A stretch of DNA of 64,000 bases from Aeromonas lacus (lineage in GTDB: Bacteria > Pseudomonadota > Gammaproteobacteria > Enterobacterales > Aeromonadaceae): the NCBI RefSeq assembly GCF_000764665.1, contig NZ_JRGM01000129.1:62001-126000 (forward strand). The letters run 5' to 3'. Positions 27,010 through 35,639 of this stretch are shown here, piece by piece. Each line of letters starts with the position of its first letter. Positions within the stretch are counted from its first letter, which is position 1. The notes below the pieces were generated by a model. That model was given only the letters and a program-made list of their open reading frames with translations, was not told the DNA's origin and made no database searches. A program made the position numbers and the translations under genes.

Positions 27010-27031
27010 CAGGCCTGGATAATTCATAAAA

Positions 27032-27065
27032 CAAGGGCGCCATCATGGCGCCCTTGCTGTTTTTC
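27032..27065 (+). terminator. Intrinsic terminator after nupC
   Basis: A 10-bp perfect stem CAAGGGCGCC/GGCGCCCTTG with loop ATCAT, followed by a TGTTTTTT-like tail. Confidence 0.93.
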
Positions 27066-27071
27066 CCGAAC

Positions 27072-27100
27072 AAAAACCCCGACCTGAGTCGGGGCTTTTT
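27072..27100 (-). terminator. Terminator after the DUF4426 gene
   Basis: Stem CCCCGAC/GTCGGGG around CTGA, flanked by A and T runs so that it can act in both directions. It lies 10 bp from the stop of the minus-strand gene. Confidence 0.9.
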
Positions 27101-27110
27101 GCTGCGCTAT

Positions 27111-27530
27111 TCAGTCCACGTAGAAGGTTTGCTGGAAGGTGAGGATCTGCTGCTGACCGCCCCCCATGATCTTCAAGGTGAACTGGTAGGTATCTTCATT
27201 GCGATATGGGAGGGTTGCCAGATAGTAGATGGCATCCCCCTCCTTGACCTCCTGGAAGCTGAGGTTGCGGATGGTGCCGGTGAGGTTCTTGGCTTCGCCG
27301 GTGACGGAGACCGCCTGGGCCTTGGCCTGCTTGTCCTGCACCGCAATGTTGATGATGCCGTTGTAGCGGCTGCGCTCCAGACCGTAGGTCTTGGCTACCT
27401 CGGGAGTGAGGAAGCTGGAGTTGAAGGCGTTGTAGTGCACCTGCCATGGGCCCAGCTCCTTCATCTGTTCAGCCCGCAGGGGCAGGGTCATCAGCAGTGC
27501 CAACAGGCAGCTCATCCAGGCTGTTTTCAT
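27111..27530 (-). CDS. DUF4426 domain-containing secreted protein
   Basis: A 139-residue periplasmic protein: signal peptide (MKTAWMSCLLALLMTLPLRA) followed by a single beta-sandwich domain of the DUF4426 family, seen in the segments WQVHYNAFNSSFLTPEVAKTYG and YRNEDTYQFTLKIMGGGQQQILTFQQTFY. The function is unknown. It lies downstream of yggU in the same direction, at the end of the yggS-proC-yggT-yggU series, with its own GAGGG ribosome-binding site. Confidence 0.85.
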   Translation of the reverse strand: MKTAWMSCLLALLMTLPLRAEQMKELGPWQVHYNAFNSSFLTPEVAKTYGLERSRYNGIINIAVQDKQAKAQAVSVTGEAKNLTGTIRNLSFQEVKEGDAIYYLATLPYRNEDTYQFTLKIMGGGQQQILTFQQTFYVD

Positions 27531-27559
27531 GGTGTCATCCCTCTCGTATCAATGTTGGC

Positions 27560-27859
27560 TCAGGCCGGATTGTCCAGCAGAGCGCTCACTTCCGGTGGCA
27601 ACTGTTTGGGGCTGTCGATGGCGACCGTCTTGTGTCGCCCCAGCTCGCCCCGCACTATGGTGACCTGCCCCTTGGCCACCTTGAACTGCTTGGCCAGAAA
27701 CTTGATCAAATGGCTGTTGGCCTGGCCATCGACGGGCGGTGCCGTGATGGCCACTTTCAACTCTTCTCCGTGCAATCCGACGATCTGATCCCGGCTCGCC
27801 TTGGGCTGGATCATCAGATGCAGTACCAGTTCATCCCCCTGTAGCAGGACGGCAGGCAT
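27560..27859 (-). CDS. yggU: YggU family protein (DUF167)
   Basis: A 99-residue protein of the YggU/DUF167 family, recognised from [24 protein letters not shown]-type N terminus and [24 protein letters not shown]. The function is unknown. Its ATG overlaps the yggT stop by one base (TGATG), so translation is coupled. A much longer frame runs upstream through yggT but is a shadow. Confidence 0.9.
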   Translation of the reverse strand: MPAVLLQGDELVLHLMIQPKASRDQIVGLHGEELKVAITAPPVDGQANSHLIKFLAKQFKVAKGQVTIVRGELGRHKTVAIDSPKQLPPEVSALLDNPA

Positions 27860-28410
27860 CAAATCATCCACCACAGCTGGCCGAACAGGTCGCCCAGCAG
27901 ATAGTTGATGGCCTGCAGCCCGATAAAGGCAACCAGTACCGAGAGATCCAGCCCGCCCAGCGCCGGCAGTACGCGGCGGATCGGAGAGAGGAAGGGCTCG
28001 GTCAACTGGTACATCACATATTCGATGGGGTTGCGGCCCTGGCTGACCCAGCTCAGGATGGCGCGGATCAGCAGTACCCAGAAGATCATCGAACCGGCTT
28101 TCTTCAGCACGGTCAGTGCCGCGAACAGGCTGATGCTGAGCCAGTCGGCCAGCAGTACGTTCATGCTCTTGAGCAGGGCCAGCTTGAGGAAGGCGACAGC
28201 CAGCGCCAGCACCACGGAGGCGAGATCCAGCCCCCCCAGACCCGGGATGACCCGGCGCAGCGGCACCACCAGCGGGTTGGTCAGTTTGACCACCATCTGG
28301 CTCATGGGGTTGTAGAAGTCGGCGCGGGCCCACTGCAGCCAGACGCGCAGCAGAACCACCATCAGGTAGAGATCGAAAACGGTATTGATCAGAAAGTAAG
28401 CGGTGTTCAT
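27859..28410 (-). CDS. yggT: YggT family membrane protein
   Basis: A 183-residue inner-membrane protein with two tandem YGGT domains, each a pair of helices with a conserved P-shaped loop ([20 protein letters not shown] in the first; [19 protein letters not shown] in the second). Related proteins are implicated in osmotic or membrane homeostasis, but the role is not settled. It lies between proC and yggU in the common yggS-proC-yggT-yggU order and has an AGGAG site. Confidence 0.93.
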   Translation of the reverse strand: MNTAYFLINTVFDLYLMVVLLRVWLQWARADFYNPMSQMVVKLTNPLVVPLRRVIPGLGGLDLASVVLALAVAFLKLALLKSMNVLLADWLSISLFAALTVLKKAGSMIFWVLLIRAILSWVSQGRNPIEYVMYQLTEPFLSPIRRVLPALGGLDLSVLVAFIGLQAINYLLGDLFGQLWWMI

Positions 28411-28421
28411 CTGGGCTCCTG

Positions 28422-29249
28422 TCAGAAAAGAGTTTCCATTTCGGCGGCGCGAGCGACGGCTGCCTGCATGGCGTTGGCAGTCAGCGGCATCAGCCCCTGC
28501 TGCTGGAATGTCTTGATGGCTTCGGCGGTTGTGCCGCCCTTGCTGGTGACCTGCTCACGCAGGGTTTGCAGCGACAGTTCGGGATTTTGCTCCACCATGG
28601 CCGCCGCACCGAGGGCGGTCTGCTGCACCAGATGGCGTGCCTGCTCGGGGGAGAAGCCCATCGCTTCTGCCTCTTCGGCGATCGCCTGCATAAAGAGGAA
28701 GAAGTAGGCCGGGGCGCTGCCGGCTGCGGCGATGATGCTGTTGATGCCAGACTCCTGCTCCACCCAGAGGGTCTTGCCGACCGCCTGCATCATCTGCTCG
28801 GCAAAGTCGCGATCGCTGGCGGCAATATGCTTGGGGGCGTAGAGGCCAGTCATACCCAGACCCAGCAGGGCCGGGGTATTGGGCATGGTACGGATGATGC
28901 GGTCGTGACCACCGGCCATCTCGCCAAGGCGAGCAACCTTGATGCCGGCCGCGATGGAGACGAGCAGCTTGCCCGCAAGGGAGCCCAGCTCGGCAACAAG
29001 TGCTGCCAGCATGCCGGCCATCAGCTGTGGTTTGACCGCCAGCACGATCACCTCGGCATGGCGGGCAGCCTCGGCATTGGACCGGGTGGTGCGAATGCCG
29101 TAGTCGTTGGCTAGCGCATCCAGTTTGGGCTGGCTCGGGTTGGCGGCAGTGATAAGCGTTGCCGGATAACCCGCTTTGACCAGACCGGCGATGATGCTGC
29201 GGCTCATGTTGCCTGCGCCGATAAAGGCGAGCGTCCTGTGCTGTTGCAT
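28422..29249 (-). CDS. proC: Pyrroline-5-carboxylate reductase
   Basis: A 275-residue NAD(P)H-dependent enzyme reducing 1-pyrroline-5-carboxylate to L-proline, the last step of proline synthesis. The N-terminal Rossmann motif is [15 protein letters not shown] and the C-terminal helical domain shows the family signature around [17 protein letters not shown]. An AGGAG site precedes the start. It is followed after 11 bp by yggT. Confidence 0.96.
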   Translation of the reverse strand: MQQHRTLAFIGAGNMSRSIIAGLVKAGYPATLITAANPSQPKLDALANDYGIRTTRSNAEAARHAEVIVLAVKPQLMAGMLAALVAELGSLAGKLLVSIAAGIKVARLGEMAGGHDRIIRTMPNTPALLGLGMTGLYAPKHIAASDRDFAEQMMQAVGKTLWVEQESGINSIIAAAGSAPAYFFLFMQAIAEEAEAMGFSPEQARHLVQQTALGAAAMVEQNPELSLQTLREQVTSKGGTTAEAIKTFQQQGLMPLTANAMQAAVARAAEMETLF

Positions 29250-29315
29250 TAAAGGCTCCTGTTGCTTGGTGGGGCGCTGGCACGCGGCGTGCGTTGCATG
29301 CGCTCGCGCACCGGC

Positions 29316-30017
29316 TTATGAGTAGTCGCGGGCGCCGAAGATAGCGGTGCCGACCCGCACCATGGTGCTGCCGTGGGCGATCGCCAGTTCAAGATCCTCG
29401 GTCATCCCCATCGAGAGGGTATCGACGCTCGGGTATTGTCGCGCAAGCTCGGTGAACAGAGTCTGCATACGGGCCATTTGGGCGGCCAATATGGTCTCGT
29501 CACTGGTGTGTTCGGGAATGGCCATCAGCCCGCGCAGCACCAGCCGCTCACTTTGAGAAACCAGTTCGGCGAGGCGGAAAATCTCTTGTTCCGACGTTCC
29601 GGATTTGCTGCTCTCTCCGCTAATATTGATTTGCAGACAAACATTTAGCGGTGCCATGCTGGCAGGGCGCTGATTGTTCAGACGTTCGATCAGCTTCTCT
29701 CTGTCCACGCTTTGCACCCAGTCGAACCGTTCGGCAACCAGCCTGGATTTGTTCGATTGCAAAGGGCCGATAAAGTGCCACTCTATGTCGTTATATTCGG
29801 GTTGCTGGCGCAGGGTGTCGATCTTGGTGGCCGCTTCCTGAGCGTAGGATTCGCCAAAGCAGCGCTGGCCGGCAGCGTGAGCGGCCATCAGGGCCTCAAG
29901 GGGTTTGGTTTTGCTGACCGCAAGCAACCGGACCTGCTCCGGATTGCGGCTCGCCCCTCTGGCTGCTAGGGCAATACGTTCTTTTACCTGAAGCAGGTGC
30001 TGGGCAATCTGGTTCAT
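29316..30017 (-). CDS. yggS: YggS pyridoxal-phosphate homeostasis protein
   Basis: A 233-residue single-domain PLP-binding TIM barrel (PLPBP/YggS), which binds PLP without enzymatic turnover and buffers cellular vitamin B6. The PLP lysine is Lys36 in LLAVSKTKPLEAL; the segments WHFIGPLQSNKSR and LSMGMTEDLELAIAHGSTMVRVGTAIFG are typical. It is divergent from pilT with only 39 bp between start codons, so one of the two promoters must overlap coding sequence. Confidence 0.95.
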   Translation of the reverse strand: MNQIAQHLLQVKERIALAARGASRNPEQVRLLAVSKTKPLEALMAAHAAGQRCFGESYAQEAATKIDTLRQQPEYNDIEWHFIGPLQSNKSRLVAERFDWVQSVDREKLIERLNNQRPASMAPLNVCLQINISGESSKSGTSEQEIFRLAELVSQSERLVLRGLMAIPEHTSDETILAAQMARMQTLFTELARQYPSVDTLSMGMTEDLELAIAHGSTMVRVGTAIFGARDYS

Positions 30018-30056
30018 GTTTCGTTAGTGATCTTGTGATGGGAGAATGACAAATCT

Positions 30057-31091
30057 ATGGATATCACAGAGTTATTGGCTTTCAGTGTAAAGCATAAAGC
30101 GTCGGATCTACACCTGTCAGCCGGGGTTCCCCCGATGATCAGGGTTGATGGCGAGGTTCGCAAGATCAATTTGCCCGCCCTCGAACATCGGGAAGTGCAC
30201 GCCCTCATTTACGACATCATGAACGATCACCAGCGCAAGGAGCTGGAGGAGAATTTCGAGGTCGACTTCTCGTTCGAGGTGCCCAATCTGGCCCGTTTCC
30301 GGGTCAACGCCTTCCAGCAAGCGCGTGGTTCGGGCGCGGTATTTCGTACCATCCCCAGCACAGTGCTGAGCCTCGAAGATCTCGATGCGCCGGAGATCTT
30401 CCGCAAGATCGCCGAGTTCCCGCGTGGTCTGGTGCTGGTGACCGGGCCGACCGGTTCCGGTAAGTCGACCACGCTGGCGGCCATGGTCAACTACATCAAC
30501 GAGAACTTCCATCACCATATCCTCACCATCGAAGACCCTATCGAATTTGTGCACGAGAACAAGCGCTGTCTGGTGAACCAGCGCGAAGTGCACCGCGATA
30601 CCAAGAGCTTCAGCAATGCCCTGCGCTCGGCACTGCGGGAAGACCCTGACATCATTCTGGTGGGCGAGATGCGCGATCTTGAAACCATTCGCCTCGCCAT
30701 GACCGCAGCCGAAACCGGCCATTTGGTGTTCGGTACCCTGCACACCTCGTCGGCGGCCAAGACCATCGACCGTATCATCGACGTCTTTCCCGGCGCGGAG
30801 AAAGACATGGTGCGCTCCATGCTCTCCGAATCCCTGCGGGCGGTTATCTCCCAGACCCTGCTCAAGCGCATTGGCGGCGGTCGGGTGGCCGCCCACGAGA
30901 TCATGATGGGGATCCCGGCGGTGCGTAACCTTATTCGGGAGGACAAGATTGCCCAGCTCTACTCGGTGATCCAGACCGGGATGACCCACGGCATGCAGAC
31001 CATGGATCAGAGCCTCAAACAGCTGGTCAGCCGTGGCATGGTCGCGTCTCTCGATGCCAAGGCCAAGGCGGTTGACCCCAACAGCATCTGA
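30057..31091 (+). CDS. pilT: Type IV pilus retraction ATPase PilT
   Basis: A 344-residue hexameric secretion-type ATPase that depolymerises type IV pili for twitching and DNA uptake. Walker A is GPTGSGKST (Lys136), followed by Asp box DPIEFVHENK, Walker B ILVGEMRDLETIRLA and the His box GHLVFGTLHTSSA. The AIRNLIRE-type retraction motif is present as AVRNLIRE. GGGAGA precedes the start. It is followed by the paralogue pilU after 25 bp. Confidence 0.96.
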   Translation: MDITELLAFSVKHKASDLHLSAGVPPMIRVDGEVRKINLPALEHREVHALIYDIMNDHQRKELEENFEVDFSFEVPNLARFRVNAFQQARGSGAVFRTIPSTVLSLEDLDAPEIFRKIAEFPRGLVLVTGPTGSGKSTTLAAMVNYINENFHHHILTIEDPIEFVHENKRCLVNQREVHRDTKSFSNALRSALREDPDIILVGEMRDLETIRLAMTAAETGHLVFGTLHTSSAAKTIDRIIDVFPGAEKDMVRSMLSESLRAVISQTLLKRIGGGRVAAHEIMMGIPAVRNLIREDKIAQLYSVIQTGMTHGMQTMDQSLKQLVSRGMVASLDAKAKAVDPNSI

Positions 31092-31116
31092 TGATGCCGG
31101 ATCCAGGGAGGGATCG

Positions 31117-32229
31117 ATGATGAATCTGGATGAACTGCTGGGCCAGCTGGTGGAGAAAAAAGGGTCGGATCTCTTTGTGACGGTGGGGACGCCCCCCACC
31201 CTCAAGGTGAACGGCCATCTGCTCTCTTTGGGGGGCGAAGTGCTCGATAAAAAGGCTGCCTTGACGCTGGTGAGGGAGACCCTGAGCCCCGAGCATTTCG
31301 AGCGCTATATCCGCACCAAGGAGGCCAACTACGCCATCCATCGCGAAACCTTGGGTCGGTTTCGGGTCAGCGCTTTCTGGCAGCAGGAGCTGCCGGGCAT
31401 GGTGGTGCGGCGTATCGAGACCCGCATCCCAACCTTCGATGACCTGCAATTGCCTGTGATCCTGCAGGAGGTCGCATTGGCCAAGCGCGGACTGGTGCTG
31501 TTTGTTGGCGCCACCGGGGCGGGCAAATCGACCACCCAGGCGACCATGATTGGTTATCGCAACCAGAATGCCGACGGCCATATTCTGACGGTGGAAGACC
31601 CGGTGGAGTTTGTCCATCAGCATGGCCGCAGCCTGATCACCCAGCGGGAGGTGGGGATCGATACCGAGTCGTTCGATGTGGCGTTGAAAAGCTCGCTGCG
31701 TCAGGCGCCGGACGTGATCCTGATCGGCGAAATCAGAAGCTCTGAGACCATGGAGTTTGCCCTGCAATTCGCCGAGACAGGTCACCTCTGCCTCGCGACC
31801 CTTCATGCCAACAACGCCAACCAGGCGCTGGATCGCATTTTGCATCTGGTGCCGCAGGAGAAGCATCGCCAGTTCCTGTTCGATCTATCTTTCAACCTCA
31901 AGGCTATTGTCGCCCAGCAACTGGTGCCGAGCGTGGATGGCAAGCGGCGCTGCGCCGCATTCGAGATCCTGCTCAACACCCCGCTTATCACCGACATTAT
32001 CCGCAAGGGGGAGATGCACCGTCTCAAGGAGGTGATGACCAAATCGACCGAGCTTGGCATGCAAACCTTCGATCAATCGCTGTTCAACCTGTTCTGCTCC
32101 GGCCAGATTGGCTACAGTGAGGCCCTTGCCCATGCCGACTCGGCCAACGACCTGCGGCTGCTGATCAAGCTTTCCGGCCGAGATCAGCTTGGTACCGGTA
32201 CGCTGGACAATGTGACGCTGGATGAATGA
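31117..32229 (+). CDS. pilU: PilT-dependent retraction ATPase PilU
   Basis: A 370-residue PilT paralogue that assists pilus retraction. It keeps Walker A (GATGAGKSTT), DPVEFVHQHG, Walker B ILIGEIRSSETMEFA and GHLCLATLHANNA, with the PilU-type segment TPLITDIIRKGEMHRLKEVM. The start is one of two adjacent ATGs (31117 or 31120) after AGGGAGGG. It follows pilT in the same operon; the two form a conserved pair in gammaproteobacteria. Confidence 0.95.
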   Translation: MMNLDELLGQLVEKKGSDLFVTVGTPPTLKVNGHLLSLGGEVLDKKAALTLVRETLSPEHFERYIRTKEANYAIHRETLGRFRVSAFWQQELPGMVVRRIETRIPTFDDLQLPVILQEVALAKRGLVLFVGATGAGKSTTQATMIGYRNQNADGHILTVEDPVEFVHQHGRSLITQREVGIDTESFDVALKSSLRQAPDVILIGEIRSSETMEFALQFAETGHLCLATLHANNANQALDRILHLVPQEKHRQFLFDLSFNLKAIVAQQLVPSVDGKRRCAAFEILLNTPLITDIIRKGEMHRLKEVMTKSTELGMQTFDQSLFNLFCSGQIGYSEALAHADSANDLRLLIKLSGRDQLGTGTLDNVTLDE

Positions 32230-32276
32230 ATCATGGGGCCGCTCTGCCGTTCGGCCCCTCGCCATAAAGGAACCTT

Positions 32277-33050
32277 ATGCTGATTGTGGTCTCCCCGGCC
32301 AAGACGCTGGATTACGAGTCACCGCTGGTGACAACCCGATTCACCCAACCCGAGCTGCTGGATCACTCTGCAGAGCTCATCAAGCGGGCTCACCAACTGA
32401 GCCCGGATCAAATTGCCACCCTGATGAAGATCAGCGACAAGCTGGCGGGTCTCAACGCCGCTCGCTTTGCCGAGTGGCAGCCTGATTTCAACCCGACCAA
32501 CGCCCGTCAGGCATTGTTGGCCTTCAAGGGGGATGTCTACACCGGGCTGGCAGTAGAAGATTTCAGCGAGGCTGATTTTGACTTCGCTCAGGCGCATCTG
32601 CGAATGCTCTCCGGTCTCTACGGTGTGCTGCGCCCCCTCGATCTGATGATGCCCTACCGGCTTGAGATGGGAACCAAGCTCGACAATGGCCGCGGCAAGG
32701 ATCTCTACCAGTTTTGGGGTGAGGTGATCACTCACCACCTCAATGAGGCATTGGTGGCACAGGGGGATGAGGTGCTGATCAATCTGGCCTCCGACGAGTA
32801 TTTCAAGTCGGTACGACCCAAGAGCCTGAAAGGGCGGATCGTCACCCCGGTGTTCAAGGATGAGAAGAACGGCCAGTTCAAGATCATCAGCTTCTACGCC
32901 AAGAAGGCGCGTGGCATGATGGCCCGCCACATCATCAAGCACCGCCTGACCGAGGTGGAACAGCTGACCGGTTTCAACGCCGATGGCTACTACTTCGTGC
33001 CGGAAGAGTCAGACGCCAATACCCTGGTGTTTAAACGCGCCGAAAATTAA
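32277..33050 (+). CDS. yaaA: Peroxide stress protein YaaA
   Basis: A 257-residue YaaA (UPF0246) family protein, which in E. coli lowers free intracellular iron and limits oxidative DNA damage. Family marks: [16 protein letters not shown] at the N terminus, [15 protein letters not shown] in the middle and [29 protein letters not shown]. The ribosome-binding site is AAAGGAA. In E. coli it is OxyR-regulated; no OxyR site could be recognised here. A terminator lies 77 bp downstream. Confidence 0.95.
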   Translation: MLIVVSPAKTLDYESPLVTTRFTQPELLDHSAELIKRAHQLSPDQIATLMKISDKLAGLNAARFAEWQPDFNPTNARQALLAFKGDVYTGLAVEDFSEADFDFAQAHLRMLSGLYGVLRPLDLMMPYRLEMGTKLDNGRGKDLYQFWGEVITHHLNEALVAQGDEVLINLASDEYFKSVRPKSLKGRIVTPVFKDEKNGQFKIISFYAKKARGMMARHIIKHRLTEVEQLTGFNADGYYFVPEESDANTLVFKRAEN

Positions 33051-33126
33051 TTACAAAAAGAGGGAACCAATCTTTCGACCCGCGGGTCTGAATATGTGAA
33101 TCCTCTGTTGTAAGCACTTTTTATTC

Positions 33127-33154
33127 GCCGACGTTTGATACGTCGGCTTTTTTA
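33127..33154 (+). terminator. Intrinsic terminator after yaaA
   Basis: Stem GCCGACGT/ACGTCGGC with loop TTGAT and a TTTTTTATT tail. Confidence 0.9.
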
Positions 33155-33244
33155 TTGCCGTTTTTATTGTCCATCGATTGCCTTCGCGGGGACTATGTGG
33201 TTCAGATAGACTCAAGACAGGGAGTGAGTCGTCGCGAGGTTTGT

Positions 33245-33673
33245 ATGGAACAGAAAAATGCCATTCGGCAGGTTGCCGTACCTTGGGCTCCGTCCCGCCA
33301 GCTTCCACCCGGACTGGTCGTTGCCGAGCTGCATCAGGATCTCTGGAGCGACTCCCTGACCATCATGCTGGGTCGGGCGCGCAGCATCGATCTGCCTCCG
33401 CAAATCCTCTGCCGGGTCTATTTCCGCCATATCTACGCCCTGCGGGTGATCGAAGATTGCGATCTGGCGGAGGGGAAGGATAGCCACGCCATCGAAGAGC
33501 AGATCCAGCTCATCACCCCATCCCGTTTCGCCAGCTGGTTTCATCAGGAGTCGGACGGTCTGCATCTGGACGAAGATTTGCAGCACTATCGCATCTCGAC
33601 CTGGGATTACTGCGCCGACGTGCTTACATCTTCGGCACCTGAGCTGCAGTTTGTCGCTCCGCGAGAATCCTGA
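33245..33673 (+). CDS. Conserved hypothetical protein
   Basis: A 142-residue cytoplasmic protein that I do not recognise. It has no signal or membrane segment. An N-terminal half with a strand-rich pattern (LPPGLVVAELHQDLWSDSLT, LPPQILCRVYFRHIYALRVIEDC) is followed by an acidic half ending in DEDLQHYRISTWDYCADVL. The ATG chosen has GAGG upstream; a longer frame reaches back into the yaaA terminator and is rejected. Strong terminators on both sides make it a single-gene transcript. Confidence 0.65.
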   Translation: MEQKNAIRQVAVPWAPSRQLPPGLVVAELHQDLWSDSLTIMLGRARSIDLPPQILCRVYFRHIYALRVIEDCDLAEGKDSHAIEEQIQLITPSRFASWFHQESDGLHLDEDLQHYRISTWDYCADVLTSSAPELQFVAPRES

Positions 33674-33696
33674 TCCGGTCATCGTCTGGTAGCAAC

Positions 33697-33736
33697 AAGG
33701 GGGAAGGCCGTTTCAGCCTTCCCCCTTCTCTTTGCA
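33697..33736 (+). terminator. Intrinsic terminator after the hypothetical gene
   Basis: A 12-bp stem AAGGGGGAAGGC/GCCTTCCCCCTT with a seven-base loop, then CTCTTTG. Confidence 0.88.
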
Positions 33737-33754
33737 GACGAATACTTCCGGACA

Positions 33755-33781
33755 CAAAAAAAGCGCCTCAAGGGAGGCGCT
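33755..33781 (-). terminator. Intrinsic terminator downstream of ogt
   Basis: Stem AGCGCCTC/GAGGCGCT around AAGG; on the minus strand it is followed by TTTTTTTG. It lies about 200 bp past the ogt stop. Confidence 0.8.
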
Positions 33782-33979
33782 GGGGAAAAAAGACAGATTG
33801 GAAGCGTCACATGGGTGCTACTTGGAGTGGTGAATGAGCCGTGCCACTCAAGTATGGAGCCATCATGCCAGCTTCTATCTGAAGTAGTTCTGAGACAATT
33901 CTTCATCCTCTGTTCATCTTGTCAGCAAGGTGACCAACGTCGGTTGCCGTAACATTTGGCTATTGTCAGAGCAGGAGAC

Positions 33980-34471
33980 TCACGGGGTAAGAACAAACGG
34001 TGCGTGACGCTGCTCCAGCTCCAGCAGCCAGCGTTTGATGGGAATGCCGCCGGCATAACCGGTTAGCTCGCCGCTGCGGCCGATCACCCGGTGGCACGGC
34101 ACTATGATGCTGAGCGGATTGCGGCCATTGGCGGCTCCCACGGCTCTGACCGATTTGGGATTGCCGATGGCCCGGGCGATATCGAGATAGCTGACGGTTT
34201 CGCCGTAGGGGATGTCACAGAGGGCGCGCCATACCGCCTGCTGGAATGGCGTGCCACGGACGGCCAGCGGCAGGTCGAATTGCTGCAGACGACCGGCGAA
34301 GTAGGCGGCGAACTGCTCGACGAAGGGAGCCAGCGCCAGATCATCCCGTTGCCACTCATTGGTCGGAGTTACTGGTTGTTCCCCCCGCACGAACTCCACA
34401 TAGCGCAGACCATCCCGATCGATGGCGATGAGCAGAGGGCCATGGGTGCTGTCGCAAAAACTGTATTTCAT
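33980..34471 (-). CDS. ogt: Methylated-DNA-[protein]-cysteine S-methyltransferase
   Basis: A 163-residue suicide repair protein that removes O6-alkyl groups from guanine. The acceptor cysteine lies in IIVPCHRVIG, followed by GYAGGIPIKRWLLELE; the DNA-binding helix region is GTPFQQAVWRALCDIPYGETVSYLDIA. It has the Ogt-type size without the Ada regulatory domain. arfB lies upstream on the same strand with 21 bp between, so the two may be co-transcribed. Confidence 0.93.
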   Translation of the reverse strand: MKYSFCDSTHGPLLIAIDRDGLRYVEFVRGEQPVTPTNEWQRDDLALAPFVEQFAAYFAGRLQQFDLPLAVRGTPFQQAVWRALCDIPYGETVSYLDIARAIGNPKSVRAVGAANGRNPLSIIVPCHRVIGRSGELTGYAGGIPIKRWLLELEQRHAPFVLTP

Positions 34472-34492
34472 GCTGTCATCCTCGGGTCAGGG

Positions 34493-34909
34493 TTAGTCCA
34501 AAACCAGCTTGCCGCGGGTCGATTTGATCTCCCCCTTGCGCTTCTTGGCATCGACCCGTTTGCGTTGGGAGCTGCGGGTCGGCTTGGTTGCATGGCGGGC
34601 CTTGGGGCGCCACGCCGCCTTTTTCAGCAGTTCCACCAGACGGCTCATCGCCTCCTTGCGGTTCATGTCCTGACTGCGATGGCTCTCGACCCGGATCAGG
34701 ATAAAGCCGTCGTGCACCCGGCTGTCGCTCAGCTTGTCGAGCCCCTCCTTGTAGAGCGGGGTCAGGCTGGGGGAGTTGCGGTAATCGAAGCGCAACCAGA
34801 CGGCGGAGTCGGTCTTGTTGACGTGCTGGCCACCGTTGCCCTGGGCCCGCATGGTCTGGAATTGCAGCTCATGCCAGGGGAGGGTAACGCTGTTGGAGAT
34901 GACTAACAT
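34493..34909 (-). CDS. arfB: ArfB (YaeJ) ribosome-rescue peptidyl-tRNA hydrolase
   Basis: A 138-residue release-factor-like protein that frees ribosomes stalled at the end of non-stop mRNA. The catalytic GGQ is in MRAQGNGGQHVNKTDSAV, and a basic, disordered C-terminal tail (KKAAWRPKARHATKPTRSSQ and onward) that would thread into the mRNA channel is present. The start is at MLVISNSVTLP, since upstream codons are not conserved in the family; its ribosome-binding site is weak. ogt follows after 21 bp. Confidence 0.93.
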   Translation of the reverse strand: MLVISNSVTLPWHELQFQTMRAQGNGGQHVNKTDSAVWLRFDYRNSPSLTPLYKEGLDKLSDSRVHDGFILIRVESHRSQDMNRKEAMSRLVELLKKAAWRPKARHATKPTRSSQRKRVDAKKRKGEIKSTRGKLVLD

Positions 34910-35056
34910 ACTGCTGTGCTCTTGTTTGGTGCAGAGGCGCTGGCCGCCACAGCGTGGTGCCTCATTATGGGGCGCGTGGCAGGCCGATCCTGGCTCGCTT
35001 TGGGTGTTGCTCCGCAATTAGACGCTATCTTTATGAAATTTAATAATAAAAATACT

Positions 35057-35072
35057 TGGCACAAGAATTGAT
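35057..35072 (+). promoter_or_regulatory. Candidate sigma-54 promoter of the PII gene
   Basis: TGGCAC-AAGAA-TTGAT fits the -24/-12 consensus (TGGCAC-N5-TTGCW) except for A in place of C in the -12 GC. It ends 38 bp upstream of the PII start. Nitrogen-regulated PII genes are classic NtrC/sigma-54 targets, which strengthens the reading. TGGTGC half-sites further upstream near 34926 and 34953 could be NtrC half-sites, but are not full palindromes. Confidence 0.6.
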
Positions 35073-35110
35073 TCCCGGTTTATGACACACCATGGATTGG
35101 GAGCAACCAG

Positions 35111-35449
35111 ATGAAACTGATTAGTGCGATTATCAAACCGTTCAAGCTGGACGATGTCCGCGAGGCCATTGCCAACCTGGGGGTGGAGGGGTTGACCGTG
35201 TCCGAGGTCAAGGGATTTGGCCGCCAGAAGGGACACACCGAATTATACCGGGGGGCCGAGTATCAGGTCGACTTTTTACCCAAGGTGAAGCTGGAGATCG
35301 CCACCACGGATGACAATGTGGAGGGGGTGATCGAGGCGATCTGCAAGGCTGCCTATACCGGCAAGATCGGTGACGGCAAGATCTTCGTATACGACCTGTT
35401 GCAGGCGGTGCGTATTCGTACCGGCGAGAACGACGAAGAGGCGCTCTGA
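35111..35449 (+). CDS. Nitrogen regulatory protein P-II (GlnB/GlnK)
   Basis: A 112-residue trimeric signal protein that binds ATP/ADP and 2-oxoglutarate and reports nitrogen status. The T-loop with uridylylated Tyr51 (TELYRGAEYQVDFLPK), the B-loop TGKIGDGKIF and the C-terminal IRIRTGE are intact. No amtB follows, unlike the usual glnK-amtB pair, and no glnB-type neighbours are present. The start MKLISAIIKPF is slightly GlnK-like and the sigma-54-like promoter also favours GlnK, but GlnB cannot be excluded. Confidence 0.93.
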   Translation: MKLISAIIKPFKLDDVREAIANLGVEGLTVSEVKGFGRQKGHTELYRGAEYQVDFLPKVKLEIATTDDNVEGVIEAICKAAYTGKIGDGKIFVYDLLQAVRIRTGENDEEAL

Positions 35450-35491
35450 TCGCCGGTTTGTCACATCACTTGCCATGGCAAAACCCGATTG

Positions 35492-35526
35492 GGGCTGGAT
35501 GGGATTCTATCCGGCCCTTTTATTTA
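35492..35526 (+). terminator. Intrinsic terminator after the PII gene
   Basis: Stem GGGCTGGAT/ATCCGGCCC (one G-U pair) with loop GGGATTCT and a TTTTATTTA tail. Confidence 0.85.
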
Positions 35527-35596
35527 TGGCGCGTTTAAATATGTGAACTTCCCCCGCCACTCCTCCTTGATCTCGCAATTGGAATATGCAGAATGC

Positions 35597-35616
35597 AAAC
35601 GGAAATTGTTCTCACT
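35597..35616 (+). promoter_or_regulatory. Candidate Fur box upstream of fbpA
   Basis: AAACGGAAATTGTTCTCACT agrees at about 14 of 20 positions with the AAATGATAATTATTATCATT consensus as I recall it, and sits 24 bp upstream of the iron-binding protein start. Iron import operons of this type are normally Fur-repressed. Confidence 0.45.
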
Positions 35617-35639
35617 CGGTTTAGCAACTCAAGGAATGG

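Larger units (their letters stand above)
33674..33979. other. Gene-free region with two terminators
   Basis: Between the hypothetical gene and ogt there is about 300 bp without a supported gene. It holds the two back-to-back terminators listed separately and otherwise unstructured sequence; a 75-codon minus-strand frame here has no ribosome-binding site and covers both terminators. Confidence 0.6.

Noticed and set aside
25723-27027. A 434-codon His/Gly/Asp-rich minus frame opposite nupC
   Set aside because: Composition is that of the complement of a hydrophobic membrane protein gene.
33679-33906. A 75-codon minus frame after the hypothetical gene
   Set aside because: It overlaps two terminators and has no start signals.
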